A stretch of DNA of 64,000 nt from Pseudoalteromonas sp. GCY (GCF_016695175.1 NZ_CP068023.1:112501-176500); one strand, 5' to 3'; shown: positions 9,949-22,169, counted from the stretch's first letter. Translations and numbers: made by a program. The notes: generated by a model not told the origin, from the sequence alone.

Positions 9949-11170
9949 ACTAAGCGCCGCCCTGGCATTATTCGCCATGGGACAAACAGGTGCCGTTGAG
10001 ATTTCTGGACAAGGACAACTGCAAACGACCTGGCAGCAAGATGAGAGTCGTAAAGCTTGGTATCAGTCTGGATGGGGAGTTACGCGTCTTGGTAAAGGAG
10101 AGTCAGATATTACGCTTAGTCGTGGCGCTATTGATTGGCGTGTAGACTTTTCCAGCGCTTGGTCTTTGCACGGGGTAACACAGTATGTGCCAGACCCAGA
10201 TGACAAGCTCGGTTTTACAGAACTGTATTTGCAGTATCGAACACTACCAAAAGATGGTCGCCGCTTTATTATGCGAGCAGGCGGCTTTTATCCAAAGTTT
10301 TCTATTGAGAACCCAGATATTGGCTGGTCGTCACCTTATACATACCAGTATTCGGCTATCAACGCTTGGATAGGTGAGGAAGTGCGAGTATTTGGCGGTG
10401 AAGTCGCAATTGAGCAGCCGCAGACGCGTCGTAGCCGCGGTCAGGGATTCAAAGGCGTATTTGGTATTTTTAAGGGTAATGATCCGGCTGGCACTTTACT
10501 CGCATGGCGAGGATTTACCGTGCATGATAGGCAGTCGGTATTTAACGAAAGTCTCCCCTTTGCCGCGGTAGAGTCGTTGAACACACCACAGCTACAACAT
10601 CAAGCACAGCATGTTGAACCGTTTTCTGAAGTAGATGGTCGGTTTGGTTATTATGTTGGGTATCATCGCGACTTTTCAAACCGCAGTGAGGTCAATGTCT
10701 ATTGGTACGATAATAATGGCGATCCAAGTAAGATTAATTACCGAACTGGGCAGTATGCATGGGACACTAAATTTATCAGCGCGGCTTGGCGTTACAAGTT
10801 AACACCGCAGACGCATATACTCGCGCAAGGTATGCTGGGTAATACCGCAATGGGTGTCAATCGAGGTATTGATAATGACTTTAATAGCTGGTTTATACTA
10901 CTCACTCATCAGCGCGATGAGTGGCGCTTTTCCTTACGGGGTGAGCAGTTTAAAGTCATCGATAAAGATGACTGGCAGCTCGATCCTAACCAAAGTGATG
11001 GTCATGCACTGACCGCTGCTGTGAAGTATCGAATTAATAGCAATTGGCTGGTGGGCGGTGAATTTTTGAGTTTGACAACTACAGTTGCAAACCGAGAGGC
11101 CTTTAACGGTACGCCTAAGCAAACGGATAATGTGTGGCGACTCAGCGCGGAGTATCGTTTTAATTTATAA
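9929..11170 (+). CDS. Predicted outer-membrane beta-barrel protein, unknown function
   Basis: About 413 residues. The ATG at 9929 is preceded by AGGA eight bases upstream; a second ATG at 9938 is possible. A signal peptide (MASMITKLSAALALFAMGQTGAVE) leads into many alternating-polarity strands rich in Trp/Tyr/Arg, ending in an aromatic-rich strand SAEYRFNL with a penultimate-type Phe, typical of outer membrane barrels. It overlaps the cupredoxin gene. I do not recognise the family. A partnership with the copper protein at the outer membrane is only a guess. Confidence 0.6.
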   Translation: MASMITKLSAALALFAMGQTGAVEISGQGQLQTTWQQDESRKAWYQSGWGVTRLGKGESDITLSRGAIDWRVDFSSAWSLHGVTQYVPDPDDKLGFTELYLQYRTLPKDGRRFIMRAGGFYPKFSIENPDIGWSSPYTYQYSAINAWIGEEVRVFGGEVAIEQPQTRRSRGQGFKGVFGIFKGNDPAGTLLAWRGFTVHDRQSVFNESLPFAAVESLNTPQLQHQAQHVEPFSEVDGRFGYYVGYHRDFSNRSEVNVYWYDNNGDPSKINYRTGQYAWDTKFISAAWRYKLTPQTHILAQGMLGNTAMGVNRGIDNDFNSWFILLTHQRDEWRFSLRGEQFKVIDKDDWQLDPNQSDGHALTAAVKYRINSNWLVGGEFLSLTTTVANREAFNGTPKQTDNVWRLSAEYRFNL

Positions 11171-11174
11171 CAAT

Positions 11175-11201
11175 AAGCGTGACGCCCAACGCGTCACGCT
11201 T
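11175..11201. terminator. Hairpin between convergent genes
   Basis: Arms AAGCGTGACGC and GCGTCACGCTT flank a five-base loop between the converging barrel gene and sthA. T runs are short, so it may be a weak bidirectional terminator. Confidence 0.6.
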
Positions 11202-11220
11202 ACTCATTCCATACGATACT

Positions 11221-12657
11221 TTAATCTAGTAGGCGGTTGACGCCGTTCAGTGCCGCAACGCGATAGGCTTCCGCCATCGTTGGATAGTTAAAGGTGGTAT
11301 TGATAAAGTACTCGATGTTATTACCAGCCCCTTTTTGTTCCATAATGGCTTGTCCGATATGGATGATTTCAGATGCACGTTCACCAAAGCAGTGGATACC
11401 CAATATTTCTTTGGTTTCTGCATGGAACAGAATTTTCAAGCTACCGACCTCAGTGCCCGTGATCTGTGCTCGGGCCAAGTGTTTAAACTGGGCACGACCC
11501 ACTTCATAGGGAATGCGTGCGGCTGTTAGCTCTTGCTCTGTTTTACCAACAGAACTCATTTCTGGAATGGTGTAAATACCAGTTGGGATGTCAGTGATCA
11601 AACGATCATCACAGGCTCCATGCACAATCGCATTGGCCGCAATACGCCCTTGATCGAACGCTGCGCTGGCTAGGCTTGGATAGCCAATCACATCTCCAAC
11701 TGCGAAAATGTTGTCCACTTCGGTTTGATAGTGTTCGTTGACTTTAAGCTGGCCGCGGCTGTCTGCCTTTAGACCTACGCTTGCAAGGTTGAGTGTTTCG
11801 GTATTACCGGAGCGACCATTGGCCCATAAAATACAGTCTGCACGTACTTTCTTGCCAGACTGTAGATGCACAACAACCCCTTTATCATGGGTCTCGACTT
11901 TAGCAAACTCCTCGTTATGGCGAATAACAATGCCATTATTCCAAAAGTGGTAACTGAGTGCGTCAGAGATCTCGGCATCCATGAAGGCCAATAAGCGGTC
12001 GCGGGTGTTGATAAGGTCTACCTTTGCGCCAAGTCCTTTAAAGATTGAGGCATATTCACAGCCGATGACCCCCGCGCCGTATATCAACACGCGCTGAGGA
12101 TTATGCTCAAGGCTTAAGATAGTGTCGCTGTCGTAGACGCGAGGGTGGTTAAAATCAACGCCTGGTGGGCGGTACGGGCGCGAGCCTGTGGCGATCACAA
12201 TGGTTTTAGCGGTGAGTAACTCTTGCGAGCCATCTTGATGAATGACTTGTACCGTATGTACGTCAACAAAGCTGGCATCGCCTTGGAATAAGTGAATGCG
12301 GTTACGGCCATAAAAGCTAGAACGCAATGTTGACTGTTTTGAGATCACATCACTGGCATGGTGCAAAATATCTTGAAAGGTATGGCGCTGCGGGCGCTCG
12401 GTGAAACGATAAAGCGGGTTTGCTTTATACTCAATTAAACGACTGACAGAATGGCGGAGCGCTTTCGAGGGAATGGTGCCCCAGTGAACGCAGCCACCGC
12501 CAACCGCATGCTGGCGTTCGATAACCGCGACTTTTTTACCACTTTTAGAGAGGTTCATGGCGGCACCTTCGCCGCCAGGCCCGGTGCCTATAATAATGGC
12601 ATCGTATTGATAGGATTGTGGAACAGTTTCGGTTTTTTCTGCAGCTTTTTTGCTCAC
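11221..12657 (-). CDS. sthA: Soluble pyridine nucleotide transhydrogenase
   Basis: 478 residues from the GTG at 12657, preceded by AAGGGGTGAG; a longer frame upstream runs into the desaturase gene and is less likely. FAD-binding [11 protein letters not shown] and NAD-binding [13 protein letters not shown] motifs are clear. The active-site region reads [16 protein letters not shown]: the second cysteine of the disulfide reductases is a Thr, as in SthA rather than lipoamide dehydrogenase. It moves reducing equivalents between NADPH and NAD+ in the cytosol. Desaturases consume electrons, so the position next to one may be functional. Confidence 0.92.
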   Translation of the reverse strand: MSKKAAEKTETVPQSYQYDAIIIGTGPGGEGAAMNLSKSGKKVAVIERQHAVGGGCVHWGTIPSKALRHSVSRLIEYKANPLYRFTERPQRHTFQDILHHASDVISKQSTLRSSFYGRNRIHLFQGDASFVDVHTVQVIHQDGSQELLTAKTIVIATGSRPYRPPGVDFNHPRVYDSDTILSLEHNPQRVLIYGAGVIGCEYASIFKGLGAKVDLINTRDRLLAFMDAEISDALSYHFWNNGIVIRHNEEFAKVETHDKGVVVHLQSGKKVRADCILWANGRSGNTETLNLASVGLKADSRGQLKVNEHYQTEVDNIFAVGDVIGYPSLASAAFDQGRIAANAIVHGACDDRLITDIPTGIYTIPEMSSVGKTEQELTAARIPYEVGRAQFKHLARAQITGTEVGSLKILFHAETKEILGIHCFGERASEIIHIGQAIMEQKGAGNNIEYFINTTFNYPTMAEAYRVAALNGVNRLLD

Positions 12658-12692
12658 GGCCTCACCCCTTAAGTTGTTGAGGCCGCTGAGCG

Positions 12693-13823
12693 TTATGCTG
12701 TTTTCAGTAGCCTCGAATTTAGTGCAATCCAAGCTTGTTTTTGGCTTTCCCAAGCTTGTTCTAGCTCTTTATATTGTTGCATCAGTGCGGAATGTTCGCA
12801 TTGTGCAAGTACGGCTTCTTTCTTCGCTTCGAGTACCTGCTTTTGCACAGTACAGTAGTTTTGAAGCTTTTTAAGAAGTAAATCATACTCTTGTTGTAAC
12901 AATGTAAGCTTATCTTGCGCCAAAGGCAATTTTGCGAGACTGACTTTAGTCTTATTCAATAAGGTCTCCGCCTTGGCTTTTTCAATGCGTTCAACCGGAG
13001 TACGTTTTAGCTTACTGGCGAGACCCAACGCTGCAAAGGTGCGGATCAGCCATTTAGTTGGGTCATAGTGATACCAGCGAATGCCATTACGGTAGTCGCT
13101 CGCAAAAATATGATGGAAGTTATGATAACCTTCACCGTATGTGAATAGGGCCAACAAACCATTGTCTCTCGCGGTATTTTTTTCGGTATAAGGACGACTA
13201 CCCCAAATGTGCGCCAATGAATTGATAAAGAAAGTAAAATGCTGACTCAATACGAGTCTAAGCACACCAGCCAATAGCAGCATGCCAAGCACATTACCTA
13301 GTAATAGCCCAAGCACTAAAGGGATACCAATGTTGGTAAGCCATACTAACTTCATATAGTGTTTGTGTTGCCACATCACGATAGGGTTGCGTTGTAAGTC
13401 TCTGGCGTTATTATAATCACCGTAAGTCTCGCCTTGATAATCTCTCAGCATCCAGCCGATATGGCTATACCAAAAGCCCCGTGTTGCAGCGTATGGATCT
13501 TTTACCGGGTCGTCGACTTGACCGTGGTGCACACGGTGATCGCTACTCCAATGTAATATACTGTTTTGTAAAGCGAATGCGCCACCCAACGCAAAAATAA
13601 CTTGAATCACAGGATGGGCGTCATAGGCTTTATGCGCCCATAAGCGGTGATACCCTGCGGTGATCGACAGACCGGCGTAAAACATACAGGCAACAAAGGC
13701 TACCCAGTGGCTGGTGGTATAGCCGTATTCAAAGCCATACCAAGGCACCAAAGTGATCGCAGCTAAAAACGATAAGCTAAAGAACAGCACATTGGTCCAT
13801 AAAATGGGTGGTTTTTTCATCAA
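12693..13823 (-). CDS. Acyl-CoA delta-9 type fatty acid desaturase
   Basis: 376 residues, integral membrane. Three histidine clusters for the di-iron centre are present: HRLWAH (59-64), HRVHH (96-100) and HNFHH (234-238). About four membrane helices precede and separate them. The C-terminal about 90 residues are Lys/Glu/Gln/Leu-rich and look like a coiled coil, an extension beyond the usual core. It would introduce a cis double bond into acyl-CoA, adjusting membrane fluidity. A FabR palindrome lies just upstream and fabR is divergent, so control by FabR is likely. Confidence 0.92.
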   Translation of the reverse strand: MMKKPPILWTNVLFFSLSFLAAITLVPWYGFEYGYTTSHWVAFVACMFYAGLSITAGYHRLWAHKAYDAHPVIQVIFALGGAFALQNSILHWSSDHRVHHGQVDDPVKDPYAATRGFWYSHIGWMLRDYQGETYGDYNNARDLQRNPIVMWQHKHYMKLVWLTNIGIPLVLGLLLGNVLGMLLLAGVLRLVLSQHFTFFINSLAHIWGSRPYTEKNTARDNGLLALFTYGEGYHNFHHIFASDYRNGIRWYHYDPTKWLIRTFAALGLASKLKRTPVERIEKAKAETLLNKTKVSLAKLPLAQDKLTLLQQEYDLLLKKLQNYCTVQKQVLEAKKEAVLAQCEHSALMQQYKELEQAWESQKQAWIALNSRLLKTA

Positions 13824-13844
13824 TTAATCTCAAAATCTAATTTC

Positions 13845-13862
13845 AGCGTACAACTGTACGCT
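13845..13862. promoter_or_regulatory. FabR operator
   Basis: AGCGTACAACTGTACGCT is a perfect 8-2-8 palindrome that matches the known FabR/DesT-type site (AGCGTAC half-sites). It lies 22 bases upstream of the desaturase start and 84 bases before fabR, so it can control both genes. Confidence 0.85.
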
Positions 13863-13945
13863 AAAATAGTATTTCATTCTTGCTGCGTCAAGGTTTAGAC
13901 TGCGGTTTATTGTTCTTATTTTTCGAAGCGAATTGGGGAAAGTCC

Positions 13946-14569
13946 ATGGCTGGTGTACGCGCCCAACAAAAACAGAAGACCCGTCAAGCGCTTATCGAAG
14001 CGGCATTTAATCAACTAAGTGCTGAGCATAGTTTCTCGAATTTAAGCCTACGTGAAGTCGCACGAGAGGCGGGTATCGCACCCACTTCTTTTTATCGACA
14101 CTTTAAGGATATGAACGAGCTCGGGCTGACTATGGTAGATGAAGCGGGTTTAACCTTGCGACAATTAATGCGCCAAGCAAGGCGTCGCATCGCTAAAGGT
14201 GGTAGCGTGATCAATACTTCTGTGCACACCTTTATGGAATTTATCGAGCAGTCGAGCAACCAATTTCGTTTATTACTGCGTGAACGTTCGGGTACTTCGC
14301 CTGCGTTTCGTGCCGCCGTAGCCAGAGAAATCAAACATTTTATCTTAGAGCTTGCTCATTATCTTGAAACAGAAACGGGAGTAGATACCCATCACGCCCA
14401 CATGCAAGCTGAAGCAATGGTCACCTTAGTATTTAGCTCTGGTGCTGAGGCTTTGGATCAAGATCCCCCACAACGCGCTGAACTGACCGAGCGTTTGAAG
14501 TGGCAGTTGCGGTATATCGCAAAAGGTGCCTCTGGTTATGCAAAACATCCAGAACCAATAAAAAAATAG
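13946..14569 (+). CDS. fabR: TetR-family unsaturated fatty acid repressor
   Basis: 207 residues from the ATG at 13946 (GGGGAAAGTCC just upstream). An earlier in-frame start at 13880 falls near the operator and is unlikely. The N-terminus [13 protein letters not shown] and the helix-turn-helix [19 protein letters not shown] are nearly those of Enterobacterales FabR, as is [19 protein letters not shown]. FabR senses the balance of saturated and unsaturated acyl-ACP/CoA and represses unsaturated fatty acid genes. The divergent desaturase with its palindrome is the obvious target. Confidence 0.95.
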   Translation: MAGVRAQQKQKTRQALIEAAFNQLSAEHSFSNLSLREVAREAGIAPTSFYRHFKDMNELGLTMVDEAGLTLRQLMRQARRRIAKGGSVINTSVHTFMEFIEQSSNQFRLLLRERSGTSPAFRAAVAREIKHFILELAHYLETETGVDTHHAHMQAEAMVTLVFSSGAEALDQDPPQRAELTERLKWQLRYIAKGASGYAKHPEPIKK

Positions 14570-14588
14570 CCTAAATTGGCTATTTTTT
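14561..14588 (+). terminator. fabR terminator
   Basis: Arms AAAAAATAGCC and GGCTATTTTTT with a six-base loop and a T run. The left arm includes the fabR stop codon. Confidence 0.85.
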
Positions 14589-14804
14589 TATTGGTAATTA
14601 AAATTCAAAATTACCCTGCTCACTTCATATCCTATCTGTGTTCACTTCTGATCTTGAAATATATTTTCTAAAACCGGCGTTATTGTGATTTTATTTGCCA
14701 ATAAATCGAGATTTAAACTCTATTTTTGGGATAATTTATGCTTGATTGTCGCTTTTGAAGCATGTTAAAACATAACCAATTCATCAACAGGAACACTTAG
14801 CTCA

Positions 14805-14873
14805 ATGAAAATGACTGCGCGTATTTCACTCCTTCTTAACCTCCTACTGGTAAACCAGAGGGGTGGGGTGTAA
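14805..14873 (+). CDS. leuL: leu operon leader peptide
   Basis: A 22-codon open frame (MKMTARISLLLNLLLVNQRGGV) has six leucines in seven positions around LLLNLLL. It precedes a strong terminator and leuA. This is the classic transcription attenuation arrangement: ribosome stalling at Leu codons under leucine shortage would prevent the terminator from forming. It is too short for ordinary gene calling. Confidence 0.92.
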   Translation: MKMTARISLLLNLLLVNQRGGV

Positions 14874-14905
14874 TTGCGCGAATTGAGCGACATTTACTGT
14901 AGACA

Positions 14906-14929
14906 CCCCGCACTTGCGGGGTTTTTTTT
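14906..14929 (+). terminator. leu attenuator terminator
   Basis: Arms CCCCGC and GCGGGG around ACTT, followed by eight T. It lies between the leader peptide and leuA and is the attenuator hairpin. A GC-rich segment in the leader (CCAGAGGGGTGGGG, 14855-14868) could pair with its left arm as the anti-terminator. Confidence 0.9.
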
Positions 14930-14945
14930 GGCTGAGGATAAGGGT

Positions 14946-17566
<2,621 letters not shown>

Positions 17567-17581
17567 TAAAGGTAAGAGCAA

Positions 17582-18985
17582 GTGGCAAAAACATTATACG
17601 ATAAAATTTGGCAATCCCATGTGGTTGCTAAATTAAACGAGCAAACCGATCTCTTGTACATTGACCGTCATCTAGTACACGAAGTCACTTCACCGCAGGC
17701 GTTTGCGGGATTAAGAGAGCAGAATCGTCCGGTAAGATGTCCAGAAAAAACCTTTGCGACGATGGATCATAATGTCTCGACCAAGAGCCGTTCGATTGAT
17801 GCTGCCAGCGAGGTGAGCAAAAACCAGCTACAAGCGTTGGCACAAAACTGTGAAGAGTTTGGCATTGTGCTTTACGATTTAAATTCGATTAACCAAGGCA
17901 TAGTGCACGTAATGGGACCTGAGCAAGGGATCACTTTGCCGGGTACAACGATTGTATGTGGCGATAGCCATACCTCAACGCACGGTGCATTTGGTGCGTT
18001 GGCTCACGGTATTGGTACATCAGAGGTTGAACATGTGCTGGCCACCCAAACCTTACAGCAGAAAAAAGCCAAATCGTTAAAAATTCAAGTGAATGGTGTA
18101 TTGCGTCCGACCGTGACTGCAAAAGACTTGATCCTCGCTGTGATTGGGCAATTAGGCACAGCTGGTGGCACTGGCTATGTGGCTGAGTTTTGTGGTTCGG
18201 GGATCGAAGCGCTGTCGATGGAAGCGCGGATGACGCTCTGTAATATGAGTATTGAAATGGGGGCGAAAGCTGGCTTGATCGCACCTGACGAGAAAACCTT
18301 TGCGTATTTACGTGGTCGCCCATTTGCACCACAAGGCGAAGACTTTGATGCCGCAGTGAGCTACTGGCAAACCTTGCATAGCGACCCGGATGCCGAATTT
18401 GATCGTGTCGTAGAGCTGGATGCTGACAGTGTGCAACCTCAAGTAACCTGGGGGACAAGTCCAGAGCAAGTCATTGGTATTAATGACCTAGTACCTAACC
18501 CTGACGATGAACCTAATTTAGTCAAAGCGGATGCGATGCGCAGCGCGCTGAAATATATGGGCCTCACAGCAGGACAAAGGCTAAGCGATGCCAAAGTCGA
18601 CACCGTATTTATTGGCTCTTGCACCAATAGCCGTATTGAAGATTTGCGTGCGGCAGCACAAGTGGTGGCGGGCAAGCACGTAGCGGCAGGCGTTGAAGCG
18701 CTTATCGTCCCAGGATCTGGCTTAGTAAAGCAGCAAGCCGAACAAGAAGGCTTAGCCGATATTTTCAAAGCTGCGGGGTTTGAGTGGCGTGAACCGGGCT
18801 GCTCTATGTGCTTGGCGATGAACGATGATCGTCTTGGCGCAGAAAAGCGCTGTGCATCGACCTCAAACCGGAACTTTGAAGGGCGCCAAGGGCGAGGCGG
18901 TCGTACGCATTTGGTGAGTCCAGCAATGGCGGCGGCGGCAGCAATTGCAGGTCACTTTACTGATATTCGAGGAGAGGCGTCATGA
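17582..18985 (+). CDS. leuC: 3-isopropylmalate dehydratase, large subunit
   Basis: 467 residues from a GTG at 17582. Aconitase-family signatures with the three [4Fe-4S] cysteines are in the C-terminal half: GSCTNSR and GCSMCLAMN. It isomerises 2- to 3-isopropylmalate with LeuD. It overlaps leuD by four bases. Confidence 0.97.
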   Translation: MAKTLYDKIWQSHVVAKLNEQTDLLYIDRHLVHEVTSPQAFAGLREQNRPVRCPEKTFATMDHNVSTKSRSIDAASEVSKNQLQALAQNCEEFGIVLYDLNSINQGIVHVMGPEQGITLPGTTIVCGDSHTSTHGAFGALAHGIGTSEVEHVLATQTLQQKKAKSLKIQVNGVLRPTVTAKDLILAVIGQLGTAGGTGYVAEFCGSGIEALSMEARMTLCNMSIEMGAKAGLIAPDEKTFAYLRGRPFAPQGEDFDAAVSYWQTLHSDPDAEFDRVVELDADSVQPQVTWGTSPEQVIGINDLVPNPDDEPNLVKADAMRSALKYMGLTAGQRLSDAKVDTVFIGSCTNSRIEDLRAAAQVVAGKHVAAGVEALIVPGSGLVKQQAEQEGLADIFKAAGFEWREPGCSMCLAMNDDRLGAEKRCASTSNRNFEGRQGRGGRTHLVSPAMAAAAAIAGHFTDIRGEAS

Positions 18986-19581
18986 GCGTGTTTCATCAGG
19001 GCCTAGTTGCGCCACTAGACAAAAACAATGTTGATACAGACCAAATTATTCCCAAGCAGTTTTTAACTTCAACCAGCCGCGATGGGTTTGATAAAGCGCT
19101 GTTTTATGATTGGCGCTATCTTGAAGATGGCCAGCCTGATCCGAACTTTGTGCTTAACTATCGACAATATCAGGGCGCGTCAATCTTGTTAACGCGTGAC
19201 AACTTCGGTTGTGGTTCGTCTCGTGAGCATGCTCCTTGGGCACTAAAACAATATGGTTTTACCGTGATCTTAGCCGAGAGCTTTGCCGATATCTTTTTTA
19301 ACAATTGTGGTAATAACCAAATGCTTTGCATTGCGTTACCAGTCAGCAAGTTAGATGCGCTTTTCGATGCATGTGAGCAACAATCACAAGTGCATTTGAG
19401 TATTGATCTAGAAGCACAGCAGATAAGCGGATCAGGTATTACGCCAATTGACTTTGAGGTGCGAGAAGACATCAAAGCACGCCTCTTGAGTGGTCTTGAT
19501 TTTATCGGTGAGACCGAATTATTAAATGCCCAAATTGATGCTTTTGAGCAGCAGCTTGCTACGACAAGACCTTGGCAATAA
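18982..19581 (+). CDS. leuD: 3-isopropylmalate dehydratase, small subunit
   Basis: 199 residues with the swivelling-domain signatures [13 protein letters not shown] and [15 protein letters not shown]. It completes the LeuCD isomerase and ends the leu operon; a terminator follows. Confidence 0.97.
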   Translation: MSVFHQGLVAPLDKNNVDTDQIIPKQFLTSTSRDGFDKALFYDWRYLEDGQPDPNFVLNYRQYQGASILLTRDNFGCGSSREHAPWALKQYGFTVILAESFADIFFNNCGNNQMLCIALPVSKLDALFDACEQQSQVHLSIDLEAQQISGSGITPIDFEVREDIKARLLSGLDFIGETELLNAQIDAFEQQLATTRPWQ

Positions 19582-19618
19582 TACCTGTTTACTCAATTTG
19601 GTCGAATAATTTTGCCAC

Positions 19619-19655
19619 AAAGCCAGAAGCTGATTAAGCTCTGGCTTTATTTGTT
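19619..19655 (+). terminator. leu operon terminator
   Basis: Arms AAAGCCAG and CTGGCTTT with an internal AGCT/AGCT pairing, followed by ATTTGTTTT, 37 bases after leuD. Confidence 0.8.
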
Positions 19656-19668
19656 TTAGGTGTCTCCA

Positions 19669-20262
19669 ATGAAAAAATTAACTTTCGCGCTACTCGCGAC
19701 CTTGAGCTGCGCAGCCTTTGCGCGTCCTGCCCCGCTGGTTTCCATCCCAAGCCATGATGCATTTTTTGACGCTATTAAAGCGCATTGTGGCAAAGCCTAC
19801 GAAGGTAAAGTGACAGTGGATAATCAAGGGCCAAGTAGCTTTAGTGATGCGCGTCTTGTGATGCACGTTCGTCAATGTAGCGACGCTGAGCTTCAAGTCC
19901 CATTTCATGTAGGAAAAGATGCTTCAAGAACTTGGATCATCACCAAAACCGGTAGTGGTTTGAGCTTAAAGCACGATCACCGCCATGAAGATGGCAGCGA
20001 CGATGTTTCTACTATGTATGGTGGTCATACCCTAGATGCGGGATTTAACACCGTGCAGTCGTTCCCTGCTGATGAATATTCAAAACAGTTATTTGTCCAG
20101 CAAGGGATCCCACAATCAACAGGAAATACATGGCAGATGTATATCTACCCAGAGCAGTTTACGTATCGTTTAGTGCGTGAAGGGCGAGAGTTCCGAGTGG
20201 ACTTTGATTTAACGAAACCGGTAGCTGCACCAACAGCGCCTTGGGGATATAATACCAATTGA
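19669..20262 (+). CDS. Secreted protein of unknown function
   Basis: 197 residues from the ATG at 19669 (AGG eight bases upstream). A signal peptide ends near CAAFA (about residue 18). The mature part has two cysteines near 34 and 68 that could form a disulfide. No family is recognised. The last three codons and the stop codon lie inside a repeat element, so the natural C-terminus may have been replaced. Confidence 0.65.
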   Translation: MKKLTFALLATLSCAAFARPAPLVSIPSHDAFFDAIKAHCGKAYEGKVTVDNQGPSSFSDARLVMHVRQCSDAELQVPFHVGKDASRTWIITKTGSGLSLKHDHRHEDGSDDVSTMYGGHTLDAGFNTVQSFPADEYSKQLFVQQGIPQSTGNTWQMYIYPEQFTYRLVREGREFRVDFDLTKPVAAPTAPWGYNTN

Positions 20263-20413
20263 ATTAATTCTCTAATCAATTTGAAGGGTGAAATAGCATA
20301 TTAGCTTCGTTAAAAATTTCTCATTTAGAACAACTAAATAGCAAAATTTTTGCCTTGCTACTAAAGCTATTTCCCCGCTTCAAGATAGATCATTTACTTA
20401 ATACAACTGGTAT
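20252..20413. repeat. MITE-like palindromic repeat
   Basis: A 162-base AT-rich element whose ends, ATACCAATTG and CAACTGGTAT, are imperfect inverted repeats. Inner segments GGTGAAATAGC and GCTATTTCCCC are also inverted. It holds no coding frame. The form matches small non-autonomous repeats common in Pseudoalteromonas, Shewanella and Vibrio genomes (general knowledge). It supplies the stop codon of the gene on its left. Confidence 0.7.
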
Positions 20414-20466
20414 AAAGACTAAAGCCAGAGCGGGTTACGGAAAAAGATTTGTAGCGCTAACAAAAG

Positions 20467-20488
20467 TGTGTGGCTATTTGGCCACACA
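20467..20488 (-). terminator. Terminator of the small lipoprotein gene
   Basis: Arms TGTGTGGC and GCCACACA around a six-base loop, followed by CTTTTG on the minus strand. It overlaps the last codons of the lipoprotein gene. Confidence 0.6.
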
Positions 20489-20848
20489 TTTTACGTCTAC
20501 CGTTAAGTCATTCTGGTAAGGTCTTGGCTCTAATGGCATCTTATCAAAGCCTTGAACGCCACCGAGTAATGTCAATTGTGGGTTACTGCCTTGGCATAAG
20601 CGTTTGGCATGGCGCAGCAAAAATACGCTTTGTTGCCTAAAATGCGCATAACTATCTGGCTTAATTGCCAGTCGAAAGTGGTTATCATTATACGTGGTTT
20701 GCTCATAATGTACTTTGTGGTCAAAGTCATAGAGTTTTTCAGGTTCGCCTCGTGGAACCGGTGTATATTGGCACGCCGAGAGCAGTGTTGCACCTACGAC
20801 TAGGGAACTTAGTTTTAATGAATTTAGTCTCAATGATAACTTACGCAT
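20474..20848 (-). CDS. Small predicted lipoprotein, unknown function
   Basis: 124 residues. The N-terminus is a lipoprotein signal with lipobox LLSAC (Cys26). The remaining about 98 residues carry two further cysteines (near 84 and 121). No domain is recognised. It is a single-gene unit on the minus strand. Confidence 0.7.
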   Translation of the reverse strand: MRKLSLRLNSLKLSSLVVGATLLSACQYTPVPRGEPEKLYDFDHKVHYEQTTYNDNHFRLAIKPDSYAHFRQQSVFLLRHAKRLCQGSNPQLTLLGGVQGFDKMPLEPRPYQNDLTVDVKCVAK

Positions 20849-20902
20849 AACTGTCCTTTTAGTCTGCTACATTTACAGTATATCACATGGGAGATTAGCC
20901 AC

Positions 20903-21343
20903 TTGCTTAACCAACTTAAAAAACTATTTCAAAGCTTGCAGGAATCATCACCGAAACAAGAAATTGACTTTAATACCGCGCTTGCTGCATTACTGGTCGA
21001 AGTGATGCGAGCGGACGGCAAACTACAACAGTCGGAGTTCGACAAAATTGCGGAGTTACTCAAAACACGTTGTGAATTGCCTGAACCACAAGTCAGTGCA
21101 CTGATAACACAAGCGCAGCAATTGGTGGAACAGGCCGTAGATATGTATTCTTTTGCCAAGCAAGTGAATAATCACACTAGCGACATTGAGCGCATCGAGG
21201 TCATTGAGCTATTGTGGCACGTTGCTTATGCAGATGGCGAACTCGACAGCCATGAAGACCATATCATTCGGAAAATAGCCGGGCTGTTTTATGTTGCCCA
21301 TGCCGATTTTATTGCAGCAAAGCTTCGCGCACAGTCAGAGTGA
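20903..21343 (+). CDS. TerB-like protein
   Basis: 146 residues, start at a TTG with GGGAG nine bases upstream. Two acidic repeats, MRADGKLQQSE and AYADGELDSHE, are the hallmark of the helical TerB/DjlA-N fold, which binds metal. The cellular role of such solitary TerB proteins is unknown; tellurite resistance should not be assumed, because no other ter genes are near. Confidence 0.85.
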   Translation: MLNQLKKLFQSLQESSPKQEIDFNTALAALLVEVMRADGKLQQSEFDKIAELLKTRCELPEPQVSALITQAQQLVEQAVDMYSFAKQVNNHTSDIERIEVIELLWHVAYADGELDSHEDHIIRKIAGLFYVAHADFIAAKLRAQSE

Positions 21344-21372
21344 TCGGTGCGTTGTTTTATACTAATTAATTG

Positions 21373-21885
21373 CTAATGGCTAACTAACTCCGTTTGGCAG
21401 CTACTGATAGCTTCTTTGATCATAAAGTTGACTAAGGTAGGAGAGATTTTATAAAGGTTGGCTATTTCTTTCTGTTTAAGTCTCCCATGACGATAAAAAG
21501 AGAGAATGTTTTGATGGCGGCGAGATAGCTTTCCAATTGTATCGTTGATCTTTCCACTCAGCTGCTCACTCTCATATTTAGATTCAACATCTATTTGGTG
21601 GTCAGTCAGTTGTTCAAAATGACTGGCCTCAATATCAACTAAATTTTCACGATTGAACTTTCTCAACATATCGATAGCGATATTTCGTGCAACTTGATAG
21701 CAAAAACTAGTTGCATTTTTGACGGCTTCATTCTGGCTTGTGGACATGCCAGCTAACCGAATATAGGTATCTTGCAAGGCATCTTCAGCTAAATATGGAC
21801 AGCGTAAAATACTGGATAGGTATACAAGTAATTTTGACTCGTTTTCAGAAATAACACGCGACCACTTAACCGCAAATTGAGACAC
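21373..21885 (-). CDS. ECF sigma factor, iron-starvation type
   Basis: 170 residues from a GTG with AAGGAG nine bases upstream. Sigma region 2 spans about 10-80 (YLAEDALQDTYIRL, VARNIAIDMLRKF) and region 4 about 110-165 (LSRRHQNILSFYRHGRLKQKEIANLYKIS). It belongs with the FecI/PvdS group. No FecR-type anti-sigma gene is adjacent, and neither TonB receptor in the window has an N-terminal signalling domain, so it is probably controlled at transcription by Fur, like PvdS. A perfect Fur box lies 45 bases upstream. Four promoters in the cluster carry a matching ECF box. Confidence 0.88.
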   Translation of the reverse strand: MSQFAVKWSRVISENESKLLVYLSSILRCPYLAEDALQDTYIRLAGMSTSQNEAVKNATSFCYQVARNIAIDMLRKFNRENLVDIEASHFEQLTDHQIDVESKYESEQLSGKINDTIGKLSRRHQNILSFYRHGRLKQKEIANLYKISPTLVNFMIKEAISSCQTELVSH

Positions 21886-21929
21886 AGCTACTTACTCCTT
21901 AAGCATTTCAAAAATAACAACAACGCAAA

Positions 21930-21944
21930 TGATAATAATTATCA
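21930..21944. promoter_or_regulatory. Fur box upstream of the ECF sigma gene
   Basis: TGATAATAATTATCA is a perfect 7-1-7 inverted repeat, identical to the Fur consensus. It lies between the sigma gene (minus) and the MbtH gene (plus), closest to the sigma start. Confidence 0.88.
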
Positions 21945-22103
21945 GTTATTCTATTTTTTATAAAGGAGGACTGTCAAGTACAAAGTTTACTTTTTGTGTT
22001 TTATTTTTTTCTTATGATTAACAAAAGTATTGGTTTTGGGGATTTAACCATCAACGAAACTGCAATGCTGAGCGCCTGGATTTCATTTTGAGTGAAATAA
22101 AAC

Positions 22104-22128
22104 TAAATAATTTTGCAGTTGAGGCGTC
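22104..22128 (+). promoter_or_regulatory. ECF sigma promoter before the MbtH gene
   Basis: CTAAAT, 16 bases, then CGTC. The -35 (TAAAT) and -10 (CGT) elements and their spacing equal the iron-starvation box of PvdS-type sigma factors. The -10 is 42 bases before the MbtH start. Probably drives MbtH, the FAAL-NRPS and the PKS. Confidence 0.75.
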
Positions 22129-22169
22129 ATTGCTAGCAACTTCGTTTATTTACAGTCTGGGTAAAAGTT

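Noticed and set aside
12658..12753. N-terminal extension of SthA from 12753
   Set aside because: It overlaps the desaturase coding end and is not typical of SthA; the GTG at 12657 has a good binding site.
14874..14945. TTG-initiated upstream extension of leuA
   Set aside because: It runs through the attenuator terminator, and homologues begin with [15 protein letters not shown] sequence at 14946.
20903..21343. Tellurite resistance determinant
   Set aside because: A lone TerB-fold protein without other ter genes does not indicate tellurite resistance.
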